8,614 nucleotides of DNA from contig JAENWE010000149.1 of assembly GCA_016650185.1 (NCBI GenBank), forward strand, positions 1 to 8,614, read 5' to 3'. The translations under genes were made by a program, and so were the position numbers. The notes under the pieces were generated by a model. The model had not been told where the DNA came from, ran no database searches, and saw nothing but the letters and a program-made list of their open reading frames with translations. Below, in pieces: positions 1-6,354 of the stretch (position 1 is the stretch's first letter; every line of letters starts with the position of its first letter). Origin of the DNA: Vicinamibacteria bacterium (GTDB taxonomy: Bacteria > Acidobacteriota > Vicinamibacteria > Fen-336 > JAGNNV01).

Positions 1-438
1 CATGGGACCGAATCGACCGAGCTTCCGCAGTTCGCCCCGGAGGGCCCTGATCTCGCCTCTCATGGCGAGCGCGCGGGTCACGTTCCCGAGCGCCATCTTG
101 ACCCGGGCAAAGTCCACCGGCTTGGTCAGATAGTCGGCCACGCCGAGCCGAAGGGCGTGCACTGCGGTCTCGACGCTAGCACTTCCGGTGATCAGCACGA
201 CTTCCGGCCGGGACGTCGCCTCGAACGCCTCGATGAGGCTGAGACCGCTGCCGTCCGGAAGGTTCAGGTCGACGAGAAGAATGTCGGGCGGGTTGGCCTC
301 GATCTCCGCCCTCGCCTGTTTCAGGTTGCTCGCGGTCGCCACCATGAAGGATTCACGGCGAACCAGTTCGGCGAGTCCTTCGAGAAATGCAGGGTCGTCG
401 TCGACCATCAGGGCGCGGGGAGTTTCGGCGTCACTCAT
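1..438 (-). CDS. NtrC-family response regulator, receiver domain (3' part beyond window)
   Basis: Visible 146 residues form a complete CheY-like receiver domain followed by a short linker; the frame is still open at base 1, so the protein continues off the window. Seen: acidic pocket VDDD at residues 12-15, phospho-acceptor Asp57 in LLVDLNLP, Thr84 in LITGSAS, and Lys106 in DYLTKPVD. The VHALRLGVADYLTKPVD stretch and the charged helical linker ending RKLGRFGPM are typical of sigma-54-dependent NtrC-type regulators just before the AAA+ domain, which is therefore expected, with a Fis-type HTH, beyond the edge (inference from family layout). The ATG at 438 shares one base with the TAA of the upstream hybrid kinase (TAATG), indicating translational coupling and shared transcription with 438-1988. 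Its partner kinase is probably one of the two upstream hybrids. Receiver certain; NtrC subtype likely. Confidence 0.87.
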   Translation of the reverse strand, partial: MSDAETPRALMVDDDPAFLEGLAELVRRESFMVATASNLKQARAEIEANPPDILLVDLNLPDGSGLSLIEAFEATSRPEVVLITGSASVETAVHALRLGVADYLTKPVDFARVKMALGNVTRALAMRGEIRALRGELRKLGRFGPM

Positions 439-1988
439 TAGGGGTTCTGCTTTCTTTGAGCCAGATCCGCGATCACGTCGAGGAGCTGTGCTGGATCGAC
501 GGGCTTGGCGACATGGTGCTGGAAGCCGGCCAGGAGCGCCTGGCGGCGATCGAGGGTGCCGGCGTAGGCCGACAGGGCGGCGGCCGGAATCATCCCTCCG
601 CCCAGAGGAGGAAGCAGGCGCACGCGCCTTATGAGGGAGAGGCCGTCCTCGCCGGGCATGGCGATGTCGCTCAAAAGGATGTCCGGCTGCATGCGGAGAA
701 GCAATTCGAAGGCCTCCCCCGCCGAGGTCGCGGTGGTCACGATCATTCCATTCTGTTGCAGGATCAGCCTCAGGGCTTCGCGCACGTCCTCCTCGTCGTC
801 GACCAGGAGCACGGTGAGGCCGTCCGGGGGGCGTCCATCCCGCCGGCCTCGCGAGGGTCGCGGCGGACCCTCCTCGGGGCTGTGGTGGGCGGCCAGGGGG
901 AGCAGCACGGTGAATACACTTCCCCTTCCCGGGCCCGGACTCTCCGCGCTCACAAAGCCGCCGTGGTTGCCAACCACGTGGCGCACCACGTAGAGGCCGA
1001 GCCCCAGGCCGTGGTGGGCGCGCGTGCTGGTGGTGTCCTGCTGGCGGAATCTCTCGAAAGCCAGAGGAAGGAATGCGGCGCTCATACCCTCGCCGGTATC
1101 GCAGATCTGGAGGCGCGCCTGCTGCTGGGCGACGTCCAGGGTGACCTTCACCGCCCCTCCCGTCGGCGTGAACTTGATCGCGTTGGACAGAAGGTTCGAC
1201 AGAACCTGCTGCAGCCGCCCCGGATCCCCTTTCACCCACACGGGAAGGGTGCCGCGATCGCAGACCAGGGAGAGGGCCTTGAGGGCGGCATCGCCGGCGG
1301 CGGCGTCGACCGCGATCTGGACGATGCCGGCGAGATCGACGAGTTGGGGATGGAGCATGAGTCCGCCCGCCGCGATGCGCGAGGCGTGGAGCAGATCTTC
1401 GATGATCCTCTCGAGCGCCCGGGCGCTTCGCTCGATGATCTCGAGCGCGCGCTCGCGCTCCGCCGGATCGAAGCCACCCTGACGCAAGAGTCCAAGCCAC
1501 ACCAGAATGGCGCCCAGGGGCGTGCGGAGTTCGTGGGAGAGAAGGGCCAGGAACTCATCCTTCAGGTGGCTGGTGGCCTCGACCCGGTGCCGGGCCCCTT
1601 GTTCCCTGTCGAGGAGTCCGGTGATGTCGCGGGTCACGAAACGGCTGTGGACGAGGTGACCGTTTCGGAACAGACCGCTGCCGTCGATAAGCACCTGCCG
1701 GGTGGAGCCGCTCCGGGTTCGAATGCGGGTCGGGTACGACTCGACCGCCTCCTTGCGGGCCACGCGGTCGAGCAGGTCGGCCGCGGTCTTTGGGTCGAGG
1801 AGAAACTCGGCGATGTGGTGGCCTATGCATTCGTCAAGGGAACCCTCGATCAACTGCAACTCGGCTCGGTTCGCCCACAGAATTCGCCCGTCGGGGCCGA
1901 CAAAGCGCAGGCCGAAAGCGGCCTGGTCGAGGAACTCGCGGAGTTCTTGGTCACTCTCCGGCAATGGCAGTGTGGGTCCACCTTTCAT
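438..1988 (-). CDS. Soluble hybrid histidine kinase, PAS-HisKA-HATPase_c-REC
   Basis: A 516-residue cytosolic sensor kinase with its own receiver. No membrane segment or signal peptide is visible. PAS domain about residues 13-127 (FVGPDGRILWANRAE; ends FVTRDITGLLDREQ); HisKA with phospho-acceptor His152 in SHELRTPLGAI; HATPase_c with N-box NLLSNAIKF (265-273), G1 box DTGEG (297-301) and G2 HGLGLGL (326-332); a Pro/Arg-rich linker (about 370-388); then REC about 390-512 with acidic pair Asp397/398, phospho-acceptor Asp441 in SDIAMPG, Ser473 in the Thr position and Lys495 in AKPV. All catalytic residues are present. The ATG at 1988 overlaps the stop of the preceding kinase (ATGA) and the TAA overlaps the next start (TAATG). 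Its REC closely resembles that of the neighbour kinase, suggesting duplication. Signal sensed by the PAS is unknown. Confidence 0.95.
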   Translation of the reverse strand: MKGGPTLPLPESDQELREFLDQAAFGLRFVGPDGRILWANRAELQLIEGSLDECIGHHIAEFLLDPKTAADLLDRVARKEAVESYPTRIRTRSGSTRQVLIDGSGLFRNGHLVHSRFVTRDITGLLDREQGARHRVEATSHLKDEFLALLSHELRTPLGAILVWLGLLRQGGFDPAERERALEIIERSARALERIIEDLLHASRIAAGGLMLHPQLVDLAGIVQIAVDAAAGDAALKALSLVCDRGTLPVWVKGDPGRLQQVLSNLLSNAIKFTPTGGAVKVTLDVAQQQARLQICDTGEGMSAAFLPLAFERFRQQDTTSTRAHHGLGLGLYVVRHVVGNHGGFVSAESPGPGRGSVFTVLLPLAAHHSPEEGPPRPSRGRRDGRPPDGLTVLLVDDEEDVREALRLILQQNGMIVTTATSAGEAFELLLRMQPDILLSDIAMPGEDGLSLIRRVRLLPPLGGGMIPAAALSAYAGTLDRRQALLAGFQHHVAKPVDPAQLLDVIADLAQRKQNP

Positions 1989-4105
1989 GGGTTGCGACGA
2001 GCGGCCAGGCTCGCAACAACCGCCACCAACTCTGAAGGTTGGACTGGCTTCGCCAAGTGTAGCTGGAATCCAGCACGCAAGGCGCGCAGCCGATCTTCCG
2101 TCCGGGCATAGGCGGTGAGGGCCACCGCGGGAACGGCTCCGCCCTGGGTGGAGGGACGCAGCCGCAACTCCCTGATCAGCTGATAGCCGTCGAGGCCCGG
2201 CATTTCGATGTCGCTCAGGAGAACATCCACACGCTCTTGGCCAAGGATATCCAAGGCGGCCCGGGCCGAGTCCACGGTGATGACGGTCACGCCCTGGGTC
2301 TCGAGTACTTTCTCGATGAGACCGCGAGCATCGTCGTCGTCCTCCGCGACCAGGACCGAGATTCCGGTGAGGTCGGCCGCCTGATCAAGGTCGACGGTGG
2401 CGTCGGCCTGCGAGTAGATGCGGGGGTGGGCGGACGGGGCCTTGATGGGGGAAAGGGGGAAGGTCAAGATGAAGGTCGACCCCTGTCCAAGGCCGGGGCT
2501 CTCCGCATCGATGCGCCCGCCATGCAATTCCACCAGTTGGCGCGAGATGGATAGACCCAGGCCCACTCCGCGGGCATGACGGGTGCTCGACGAATCATCC
2601 TGGGTGAACCGGTCGAACACGCGAGGAAGGAATTCGCGGTCGATGCCCAGGCCGGAATCGGTGACGGTCACCTCCACACTGGAGCCGACGGATTCGACGC
2701 TGACTCGAACCCATCCGTTCTTGGGAGTGAACTTGATGGCGTTCGAAAGCAGGTTCCAGAACACCTGCTGGAGCCGCTCCGGGTCGCCCATGACCTGGGT
2801 GCCCGCTGGGTTCAGGACAAGCTGAAGGCGAATGCCTTTGGCGCCCGCGGCGGGCGTCACGGTCGCGATCGCCGCCTTCACAACGCCGAACAGATCGACG
2901 GGCCGCAGGTCGAGCTGAAGCTTGCCGGTCATGATGCGCGAGACATCCAGCAGTTGATCGATGATCTGTTTCTGCGCGGTGGCGTTCCGGATGATCGTAT
3001 CCACGGCGCGCACCGTGTCGTCCTTCGACAGCTTCCCGTGGTGCAGAAGGTGGGCCCAGCCCACGATGGCGGTGAGGGGGGTCCTCAGTTCGTGGGACAA
3101 GGTGGCGAGAAACTCGTCCTTCAATCCGTTCGCGGCTTCGGCCGAAGCCCGCGCTTTCTTCGCCTCCAGGTACAGACTCGCGTTGTCCACCGCACTGGCG
3201 GCGTGCGTGGCCAGGCCCGCGATCAGGCGCTCGTCGCGCTCGTGGAAAAAGCCGCGATCCGGGTGTCCGAAGAACAATCCTCCGAGCAGTTGGCCGTGGC
3301 GCGAGCGCACGGGCGCGCTCAGGTAACTGCGCGCGGCCGAAGTGCCGGGGGGCATCTGCCGGAAGGGCAGATTCTGGCCGAAGCGTGAGTCGGACGAAAG
3401 GTCGTCGCTTCGCGAAACCGCGCCGATGAAGGGAGAACCAAACGCCTCGGCGTCTTGAAGAATTGGAAAATCGACAAAAGCTCCCACCGGAGCGCCGGTG
3501 ACGTAGTGAGCGGGGAGGCCCGCCGGCTGTTTGTACACAAAGGCTCCGAAGGCGGCGCCGGTCATGGCCACTCCGGCGTCGGTGACCGCCTTGACTGCCT
3601 TCTCCAGGTCGAGCTCTTCGGCCAGGGTCAGGCCGAGTCGATTGAGGGTTTCGAGCTCCGCCTCGATCGGGTTCGCCTCGACGTCGCTACCGCCCCGCCC
3701 TCGGTCCAGCTCGAGGCCCCGCCAACGGGCCAGCCGGAACCGACTCCCGAGGACGCTCACCAGAACGCCTTCCATGACAAAGAGCCCGAGGGTACCGGCA
3801 CCCACGGGGTTCCCGGAGGCGAAGGAATTGGGAGCGGGCACGAAAAGGTAGTCACCGATCAGGGCGGCGAGAAGAGTCGTGGCGAGGCCGGAGAGCAGCC
3901 CGCCCCACCACGCCGCGGTCATCACCGCGGCGAGGAGGACAAGAAAAGGCGTTCTCGCGTCAGCACTCGAATCGACGAGAGCCTTGAGGCCCGCGGCCAG
4001 ACCAAGAGCCAGAAGGGCGATGGCGTAGGCCCGGTGTCCCGCGAAGCGGCCGCGGCCCGGGCTTTCTTCGCGGGGCTCAGCCAAGAGCGCTCGATGGAAC
4101 CCCAC
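1985..4105 (-). CDS. Membrane hybrid histidine kinase, DUF4118-GAF-HisKA-HATPase_c-REC
   Basis: 706-residue sensor. The N-terminus (about 25-125) is a KdpD-like four-helix DUF4118 membrane block (AYAIALLALGLAAGL; TPFLVLLAAVMTAAWWGGLLSG; TTLLAALIGDYLFVP; GTLGLFVMEGVLVSVLG). GAF about 155-312 (LDLEKAVKAVTDAGVAMTGA; SYLSAPVRSRHGQLLGGLFFGH). HisKA has His338 in SHELRTPLTAIVGW; HATPase_c has N-box NLLSNAIKF 451-459, G1 DSGLGI 483-488 and G2 GVGLGL 513-518; REC about 580-702 has acidic EDD 588-590, Asp632 in SDIEMPG, Thr664 and Lys686. There are no KdpD_N/Usp domains, so this is not KdpD. The start is GTG at 4105: an in-frame TGA lies nine bases upstream and is the stop of the small membrane protein gene, so no longer N-terminus is possible. 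No clear SD precedes it, suggesting re-initiation after that gene. The TGA overlaps the next kinase start. Confidence 0.94.
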   Translation of the reverse strand: MGFHRALLAEPREESPGRGRFAGHRAYAIALLALGLAAGLKALVDSSADARTPFLVLLAAVMTAAWWGGLLSGLATTLLAALIGDYLFVPAPNSFASGNPVGAGTLGLFVMEGVLVSVLGSRFRLARWRGLELDRGRGGSDVEANPIEAELETLNRLGLTLAEELDLEKAVKAVTDAGVAMTGAAFGAFVYKQPAGLPAHYVTGAPVGAFVDFPILQDAEAFGSPFIGAVSRSDDLSSDSRFGQNLPFRQMPPGTSAARSYLSAPVRSRHGQLLGGLFFGHPDRGFFHERDERLIAGLATHAASAVDNASLYLEAKKARASAEAANGLKDEFLATLSHELRTPLTAIVGWAHLLHHGKLSKDDTVRAVDTIIRNATAQKQIIDQLLDVSRIMTGKLQLDLRPVDLFGVVKAAIATVTPAAGAKGIRLQLVLNPAGTQVMGDPERLQQVFWNLLSNAIKFTPKNGWVRVSVESVGSSVEVTVTDSGLGIDREFLPRVFDRFTQDDSSSTRHARGVGLGLSISRQLVELHGGRIDAESPGLGQGSTFILTFPLSPIKAPSAHPRIYSQADATVDLDQAADLTGISVLVAEDDDDARGLIEKVLETQGVTVITVDSARAALDILGQERVDVLLSDIEMPGLDGYQLIRELRLRPSTQGGAVPAVALTAYARTEDRLRALRAGFQLHLAKPVQPSELVAVVASLAARRNP

Positions 4106-4111
4106 GCGGAG

Positions 4112-4270
4112 TCATCGTCCGATCAGGATCAGAACGCCCGCGGCCACGCCGAGAACGTTGAGGAGAATGCCCAGGGACGCGACCAGGGGGACGAAGGCCA
4201 CGAAGTTCATGAGGATCAGCCAGATTCCAAGGAGCAACATGCCGATGTTCCTGGTCAGGGTTGGTTTCAT
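4112..4270 (-). CDS. Small two-helix membrane protein, 52 aa
   Basis: ATG at 4270, TGA ending at 4112. The translation begins MKPTLTRNIGMLLLGIWLIL and ends GVLILIGR. It is almost entirely hydrophobic with two predicted transmembrane helices (about 9-28 and 29-50), a basic N-terminus (K2, R7) and a terminal Gly-Arg, so a hairpin in the inner membrane is likely. It resembles from memory the short conserved hypothetical proteins ending in a VLILLGR-like tail; no function is established. Translation is well supported: AAGGAG lies nine bases before the ATG, and the gene sits neatly between the oxidoreductase stop (18 nt gap) and the kinase start (6 nt gap). Being next to a membrane-embedded sensor kinase, it could be an accessory or modulator of that sensor (inference only). 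Confidence 0.8.
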   Translation of the reverse strand: MKPTLTRNIGMLLLGIWLILMNFVAFVPLVASLGILLNVLGVAAGVLILIGR

Positions 4271-4279
4271 TTCGAGTAT

Positions 4280-4285
4280 CTCCTT
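4280..4285 (-). promoter_or_regulatory. Strong Shine-Dalgarno for the 52-aa membrane protein
   Basis: AAGGAG on the minus strand, nine bases before the ATG at 4270 and just after the oxidoreductase stop codon (4291-4289). It is the main evidence that the short downstream ORF is translated. Confidence 0.75.
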
Positions 4286-4288
4286 GAA

Positions 4289-5308
4289 TCAAGCCGTCCA
4301 CTCCGACACCTGCACCAGTTGTTTGCCGAGGTTCTCTCCCCTCAGCATCCCGATGAAGGCGGAAGGCGCGTTCTCCAGACCCTGAGCCACGTCTTCGGGG
4401 TGCTTCAGCCTTCCCTGCTTCAGCCACTGCCCCATCCCCTGAAGCCCCTCGGAGAATCGCTGCTGGTAGTCGGAGACCAGAAAGCCCTGCACCCGGGCGC
4501 GCTTGACGACAAGTTGAGAGAGCCATCGTGGACCGGTCGAGGGCGTCTCCAGGTTGTACTGTGAGCTCTGCCCGCAGACGGAGACACGCGCGTTCACGTT
4601 GATGAGGCCGAAGACCGCATCGCTGATCGGGCCCCCCACGTTGTCGAAGTAGACATCGATGCCCCGGGGGCAAAGCCTTCGAAGCTCAGCGGTGTAGTCG
4701 GTGGTCGTCTTGTAGTTGAACGCGCCATCGAAACCGAGTTCCTGCACGAGGAACGCGACCTTGGCCTCGGACCCGGCGACGCCTATGACCTCACAGCCCA
4801 TGATCCCGGCGATTTGTCCGGCGAGCATGCCGACCGCTCCAGCCGCGCCCGAAACCACCACGGTCTGGCCCGCTTTGGGATGGCAGATATCGAGCAGGCC
4901 GAAGTAGGCGGTGAGGCCGGGCATGCCCAGCACGCCGAGGGCGGTCTCGATCGGGGCTCCCCCCGCTTCGATGAGTCGCAAGTCATTCCCGTCGATAACC
5001 GCATACTGCTGCCACCCGAGCATGCCCTGCACCAGCGCACCCACGGCGAACCTCTGGTCCGCCGATTCGAGCACCCGGCCCACGGCGCCGCCCGGCATGA
5101 TGTCGCCGATTGAGAGCGGCGGAGCATAAGACTCGGCTTCGCTCATCCGCCCCCGCATATAGGGGTCGACGGACAGGTAGATCGTCTGGACCAGAACCTG
5201 ACCTCGGGACGGCCAGAGCATGGACGCTTCCGACAGCTGGAAATCGGACAGCTTGGGAAAGCCCACCGGCCGGGAGGCAAGCGCAATCTGGCGATTCACG
5301 GATGCCAT
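4289..5308 (-). CDS. NADPH-dependent oxidoreductase, CurA/PTGR (COG2130-like) MDR family
   Basis: 339 residues, the normal length for zinc-free medium-chain reductases of the leukotriene-B4 12-hydroxydehydrogenase/CurA (YncB) group, soluble enzymes that reduce alpha,beta-unsaturated carbonyl double bonds with NADPH. Seen: the family start NRQIALASRPVGFP (5-18), hallmark YLSVDPYMRGRM (44-55), GMPGLTAYFGL (128-138), Rossmann SGAAGAVG (153-160), VYFDNVGG (219-226), GFLVSDY (275-281) and the C-terminal ENLGKQLVQV (325-334). No structural- or catalytic-zinc cysteine cluster is seen, as expected. The ATG at 5308 fits the family N-terminus exactly and directly follows an in-frame TAG, so no extension is possible; only a modest AAGG lies upstream. 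It is first in an operon with sensor kinases, an unusual setting. Physiological substrate is not deducible. Confidence 0.93.
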   Translation of the reverse strand: MASVNRQIALASRPVGFPKLSDFQLSEASMLWPSRGQVLVQTIYLSVDPYMRGRMSEAESYAPPLSIGDIMPGGAVGRVLESADQRFAVGALVQGMLGWQQYAVIDGNDLRLIEAGGAPIETALGVLGMPGLTAYFGLLDICHPKAGQTVVVSGAAGAVGMLAGQIAGIMGCEVIGVAGSEAKVAFLVQELGFDGAFNYKTTTDYTAELRRLCPRGIDVYFDNVGGPISDAVFGLINVNARVSVCGQSSQYNLETPSTGPRWLSQLVVKRARVQGFLVSDYQQRFSEGLQGMGQWLKQGRLKHPEDVAQGLENAPSAFIGMLRGENLGKQLVQVSEWTA

Positions 5309-5362
5309 CTAGTTGGACCTTGGGCGGCTTGGCGGCCTGCTGCCTCGGGGGCGGTCATTCAT
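5309..5362 (-). CDS. Candidate 17-codon leader ORF abutting the oxidoreductase start
   Basis: ATG at 5362 with a strong AAGGAG five bases upstream; the peptide MNDRPRGSRPPSRPRSN is Arg/Pro/Ser-rich. Its TAG is followed at once by the oxidoreductase ATG (TAGATG, same frame), a layout expected for stop-start translational coupling. A second ATG four bases on (5358) opens a 20-codon ORF in another frame that overlaps the oxidoreductase start and could use the same SD. The best ribosome-binding site of this leader therefore does not serve the enzyme directly. It may also be only a degenerate ribosome-loading site. No known attenuator peptide is recognised. Confidence 0.4.
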   Translation of the reverse strand: MNDRPRGSRPPSRPRSN

Positions 5363-5367
5363 CGAAT

Positions 5368-5373
5368 CTCCTT
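5368..5373 (-). promoter_or_regulatory. Shine-Dalgarno upstream of the leader ORF
   Basis: AAGGAG, five bases from the ATG at 5362 and nine from the ATG at 5358, but about 59 bases from the oxidoreductase ATG. It is too distant to initiate the enzyme directly, which is the argument for a translated leader. Confidence 0.55.
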
Positions 5374-5411
5374 GGGCCTTTGCTGGCACGAGCGCAGGCA
5401 ACCCTCGTGAA

Positions 5412-5427
5412 AGCAATATCCCGGCCA
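5412..5427 (-). promoter_or_regulatory. Predicted sigma-54 (-24/-12) promoter of the oxidoreductase-kinase operon
   Basis: Minus strand TGGCCGGGATATTGCT against consensus TGGCACG-N4-TTGCW: GG and GC dinucleotides at exact N10 spacing and 10 of 12 conserved positions matched, including TTGC. Expected start of transcription is near 5401, giving a leader of roughly 90 nt before the oxidoreductase. It lies on the correct strand, in the only sizeable gap upstream of the operon, and the operon itself ends with an NtrC-type (sigma-54 activator) receiver gene. A chance match in GC-rich DNA cannot be ruled out. Confidence 0.62.
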
Positions 5428-5455
5428 CGCTTCGGTCTCTCTCCCTCTGACGACG

Positions 5456-5481
5456 GCGGGGCAAGTGCTGTCCCTGCCCGC
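5456..5481. promoter_or_regulatory. Inverted repeat, possible activator binding site
   Basis: Arms GGGCA and TGCCC separated by 11 nt, extending outward to GCGGGGCA/TGCCCGC with one unpaired base. Its centre is about 68 bp upstream of the predicted sigma-54 transcription start (near 5401), so it could be an upstream activator site for an NtrC-type protein. Only one copy is seen and no family consensus is known to me, so this is tentative. The rest of the 5309-5564 gap shows no gene and no hairpin-plus-T-run terminator. Confidence 0.35.
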
Positions 5482-5564
5482 ATTTCGAAGAAGCCTCTTT
5501 GTAGATTGTTCGCACCCACCAAGAGGGGGGATGAAGACGGCCGCGCGGGAATCGCCTCGAGCGT

Positions 5565-6197
5565 TCAGAGCTGCGTCATCCCCTCCCGGAGGGCATAGCG
5601 CACCAGTCCGGCGGTCTCCTTGATGTGGAGCTTCTTCATGATTCTGGTCCGGTGGGACTCGGCCGTCTTTAGCCCGAGACTCAGGAACGCGGCGACCTCT
5701 CGCGTCTTCTTTCCCTCGGCGAGAAGCTGGAGCACCTGCCGTTCGCGCGAACTCAGGAGATCAGGTTGCACATCAGTCCGAGAGATGTAGGCCTCGACCA
5801 CAACACGGGAAAGACCCGGGGGGAGATAGGTGCCGCCGTCGACCACGGTCCGAATCGCATCGATGAGTTCGCGGACCTCGAAGGACTTGAGAACGCAGGC
5901 TCTGAAGCCCGCCCGCAAAGCCTCGAGGTGGTGATTTTCATCCGTATCCATGGTGAGGAGCACCAGGCGGGTTTCGAGCGAAAGACGGCGGATTTCGCGA
6001 GCGGCGTCGATGCCGTTGAGGAGCGGCATGGCCCGATCGAGGACAGCGATCTCCGGTTTCAACTCCCGGACGAGCCGGACGGCCTCCAGGCCGTCGGCGG
6101 CCTCGCCCACGACCTCGAATCCTTCCAACTCCAGAAGCAGCTTGACGCCACGTCGAACGACCGCGTGATCGTCTGCGAGCACAACCCTGGTATTCAT
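5565..6197 (-). CDS. NarL/FixJ-family response regulator, REC-LuxR HTH
   Basis: 210 residues, normal for the family. REC about 3-120: acidic pair Asp9/Asp10 in LADDH, phospho-acceptor Asp54 in AVLDRAMP, Thr82 in LLTMD and Lys104 in CVLKS. LuxR/GerE-type helix-turn-helix about 146-205 (LLSSRERQVLQLLAEGKKTREVAAFL followed by KTAESHRTRIMKKLHI), so it is a DNA-binding regulator that should dimerise upon phosphorylation. The start chosen is ATG 6197: it gives the canonical MNTRVVLADDH beginning and has GGGAG eight bases upstream. An in-frame ATG at 6257 would add 20 non-homologous residues covering the predicted promoter. No kinase is immediately adjacent in the same operon; the surrounding kinases or the REC-Hpt protein are the obvious phosphodonors (inference). 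It is followed by a 256-bp gap before the next minus-strand operon. Confidence 0.94.
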   Translation of the reverse strand: MNTRVVLADDHAVVRRGVKLLLELEGFEVVGEAADGLEAVRLVRELKPEIAVLDRAMPLLNGIDAAREIRRLSLETRLVLLTMDTDENHHLEALRAGFRACVLKSFEVRELIDAIRTVVDGGTYLPPGLSRVVVEAYISRTDVQPDLLSSRERQVLQLLAEGKKTREVAAFLSLGLKTAESHRTRIMKKLHIKETAGLVRYALREGMTQL

Positions 6198-6205
6198 ATT
6201 AGGTA

Positions 6206-6210
6206 CTCCC
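6206..6210 (-). promoter_or_regulatory. Shine-Dalgarno that fixes the NarL-type regulator start
   Basis: GGGAG eight bases before the ATG at 6197. It favours this start over the in-frame ATG at 6257. Confidence 0.65.
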
Positions 6211-6222
6211 GGCGATGGTTTA

Positions 6223-6238
6223 AGCAAGAGGCATGCCC
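6223..6238 (-). promoter_or_regulatory. Predicted sigma-54 promoter for the NarL-type regulator
   Basis: Minus strand GGGCATGCCTCTTGCT: GG-N10-GC spacing is exact and 10 of 12 consensus positions match (T1 is G, C6 is T). Expected start of transcription is near 6212, leaving a leader of about 15 nt that contains the GGGAG ribosome-binding site before ATG 6197. It is nearly identical to the plus-strand element at 6489-6504. Confidence 0.5.
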
Positions 6239-6276
6239 CCGAAGCGGCGGTGGGCAAGATATCGGAGCAAACCTTC

Positions 6277-6297
6277 GGGCCATCGCGCGCGGGGGCA
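6277..6297 (+). repeat. 21-bp direct repeat, copy 1
   Basis: Matches 6473-6493 at 20 of 21 positions; the perfect core is TCGCGCGCGGGGGCA (6283-6297). Copies are 196 bp apart and bracket the REP-like element. Copy 1 lies about 65-85 bp upstream of the predicted start of the NarL-type gene transcript, a typical distance for an activator site. Both copies are followed by a CTTGCT, at different spacing. Confidence 0.65.
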
Positions 6298-6354
6298 CGA
6301 GGACGGGGCCTTGCTGAGAAACCCGATTAAGAACGCGCCATTTCAGGCACTTTC

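Noticed and set aside
387..2111. Long plus-strand open frame of 574 codons.
   Set aside because: It is antisense to the hybrid kinase, which carries every catalytic motif. The open frame is an artefact of high GC; its translation has no recognisable domain.
4077..4673. Minus-strand frame of 198 codons overlapping the oxidoreductase and small protein.
   Set aside because: Low-complexity Arg/Pro/Gly-rich translation in an alternative frame of two better supported genes.
5384..5399. Perfect TGGCACG -24 box on the plus strand.
   Set aside because: No TTGC at the required spacing and no plus-strand gene downstream.
5309..5515. 68-codon minus-strand ORF in frame with the oxidoreductase, ended by a TAG.
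   Set aside because: It runs over the predicted sigma-54 promoter and has no SD at its first ATG. Only its last 17 codons, after the strong SD, are kept as a leader candidate. An amber-interrupted longer enzyme is unlikely because the family N-terminus begins after the TAG.
5482..5564. Terminator after the NarL-type regulator.
   Set aside because: No stable GC hairpin followed by a T-run on the minus strand could be found.
6198..6257. Twenty-residue extension of the NarL-type regulator from ATG 6257.
   Set aside because: The family N-terminus starts at MNTRVVLADDH with an SD in front; the extension lies over the predicted promoter.
6266..6282. Minus-strand TGGCCCGAAGGTTTGCT as a further sigma-54 promoter for the NarL-type gene.
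   Set aside because: The GG-to-GC spacing is 11 rather than 10 nt, which normally abolishes sigma-54 recognition; the element at 6223-6238 fits better.
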